6,612 nucleotides of DNA, taken from contig DKNY01000061.1 in NCBI GenBank assembly GCA_002470275.1, positions 28,082 to 34,693 on the forward strand, read 5' to 3'. Made by a program: the position numbers and the translations under genes. The notes below the pieces were generated by a model that was not told where the DNA came from, searched no databases, and saw only the letters and a program-made list of their open reading frames with translations. Position 1 is the first letter of the stretch, and every line of letters begins with the position of its first letter. Shown here one piece after another: positions 6,548-6,612 of the stretch. Origin of the DNA: Gammaproteobacteria bacterium UBA7376. GTDB lineage: Bacteria; Pseudomonadota; Gammaproteobacteria; Pseudomonadales; Azotimanducaceae.

Positions 6548-6612
6548 GATCCGACTTTAAGGACGGCGAGGGGCTGCGCTAGGACATGTGATTTAGGGCG
6601 CGAGGCAGGCCC

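Overview
The window has about 58-60% GC by eye and is densely coded. Five plus-strand genes are followed by two minus-strand genes that converge on them. The gene families, GC level and Shine-Dalgarno usage suggest a gammaproteobacterium, possibly a marine type such as the OM60/NOR5-Halieaceae group. This placement is inferred from style only; there is no rRNA or marker gene here.

Left part (1-2085, plus): the C-terminal end of an alpha/beta hydrolase-like protein running in from the left edge, then a cytoplasmic cyclophilin-type peptidyl-prolyl isomerase, then a class III (CaiB/BaiF) CoA-transferase. All three end in TAG. The cyclophilin and the CoA-transferase have clear ribosome binding sites.

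Centre (2139-4969, plus): the most notable locus. A 723-residue protein joins an FAD/NAD(P)H oxidoreductase of the NADH dehydrogenase-like type to a complete selenide, water dikinase (SelD). Two bases after its stop begins a cytoplasmic DsbA/FrnE-like thiol oxidoreductase with a CSWC active site. The pair looks translationally coupled and may form a selenium or thiol redox unit that supplies selenophosphate. No SelA, SelB, tRNA-Sec or 2-selenouridine synthase (MnmH) is in the window, so the use of the selenophosphate cannot be read here.

Right part (4986-6468, minus): a MetX-family O-acyltransferase whose motifs most resemble the serine O-succinyltransferase branch, which feeds cysteine synthesis. 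Upstream of it is a small, acidic, all-helical protein of unknown function whose reading frame stays open to the right edge. The oxidoreductase and MetX genes converge with only 16 bases between their stop codons.

I saw no tRNA, rRNA, CRISPR array, insertion sequence or attachment site. The longest stretch without a gene is about 144 bases, at the right edge.
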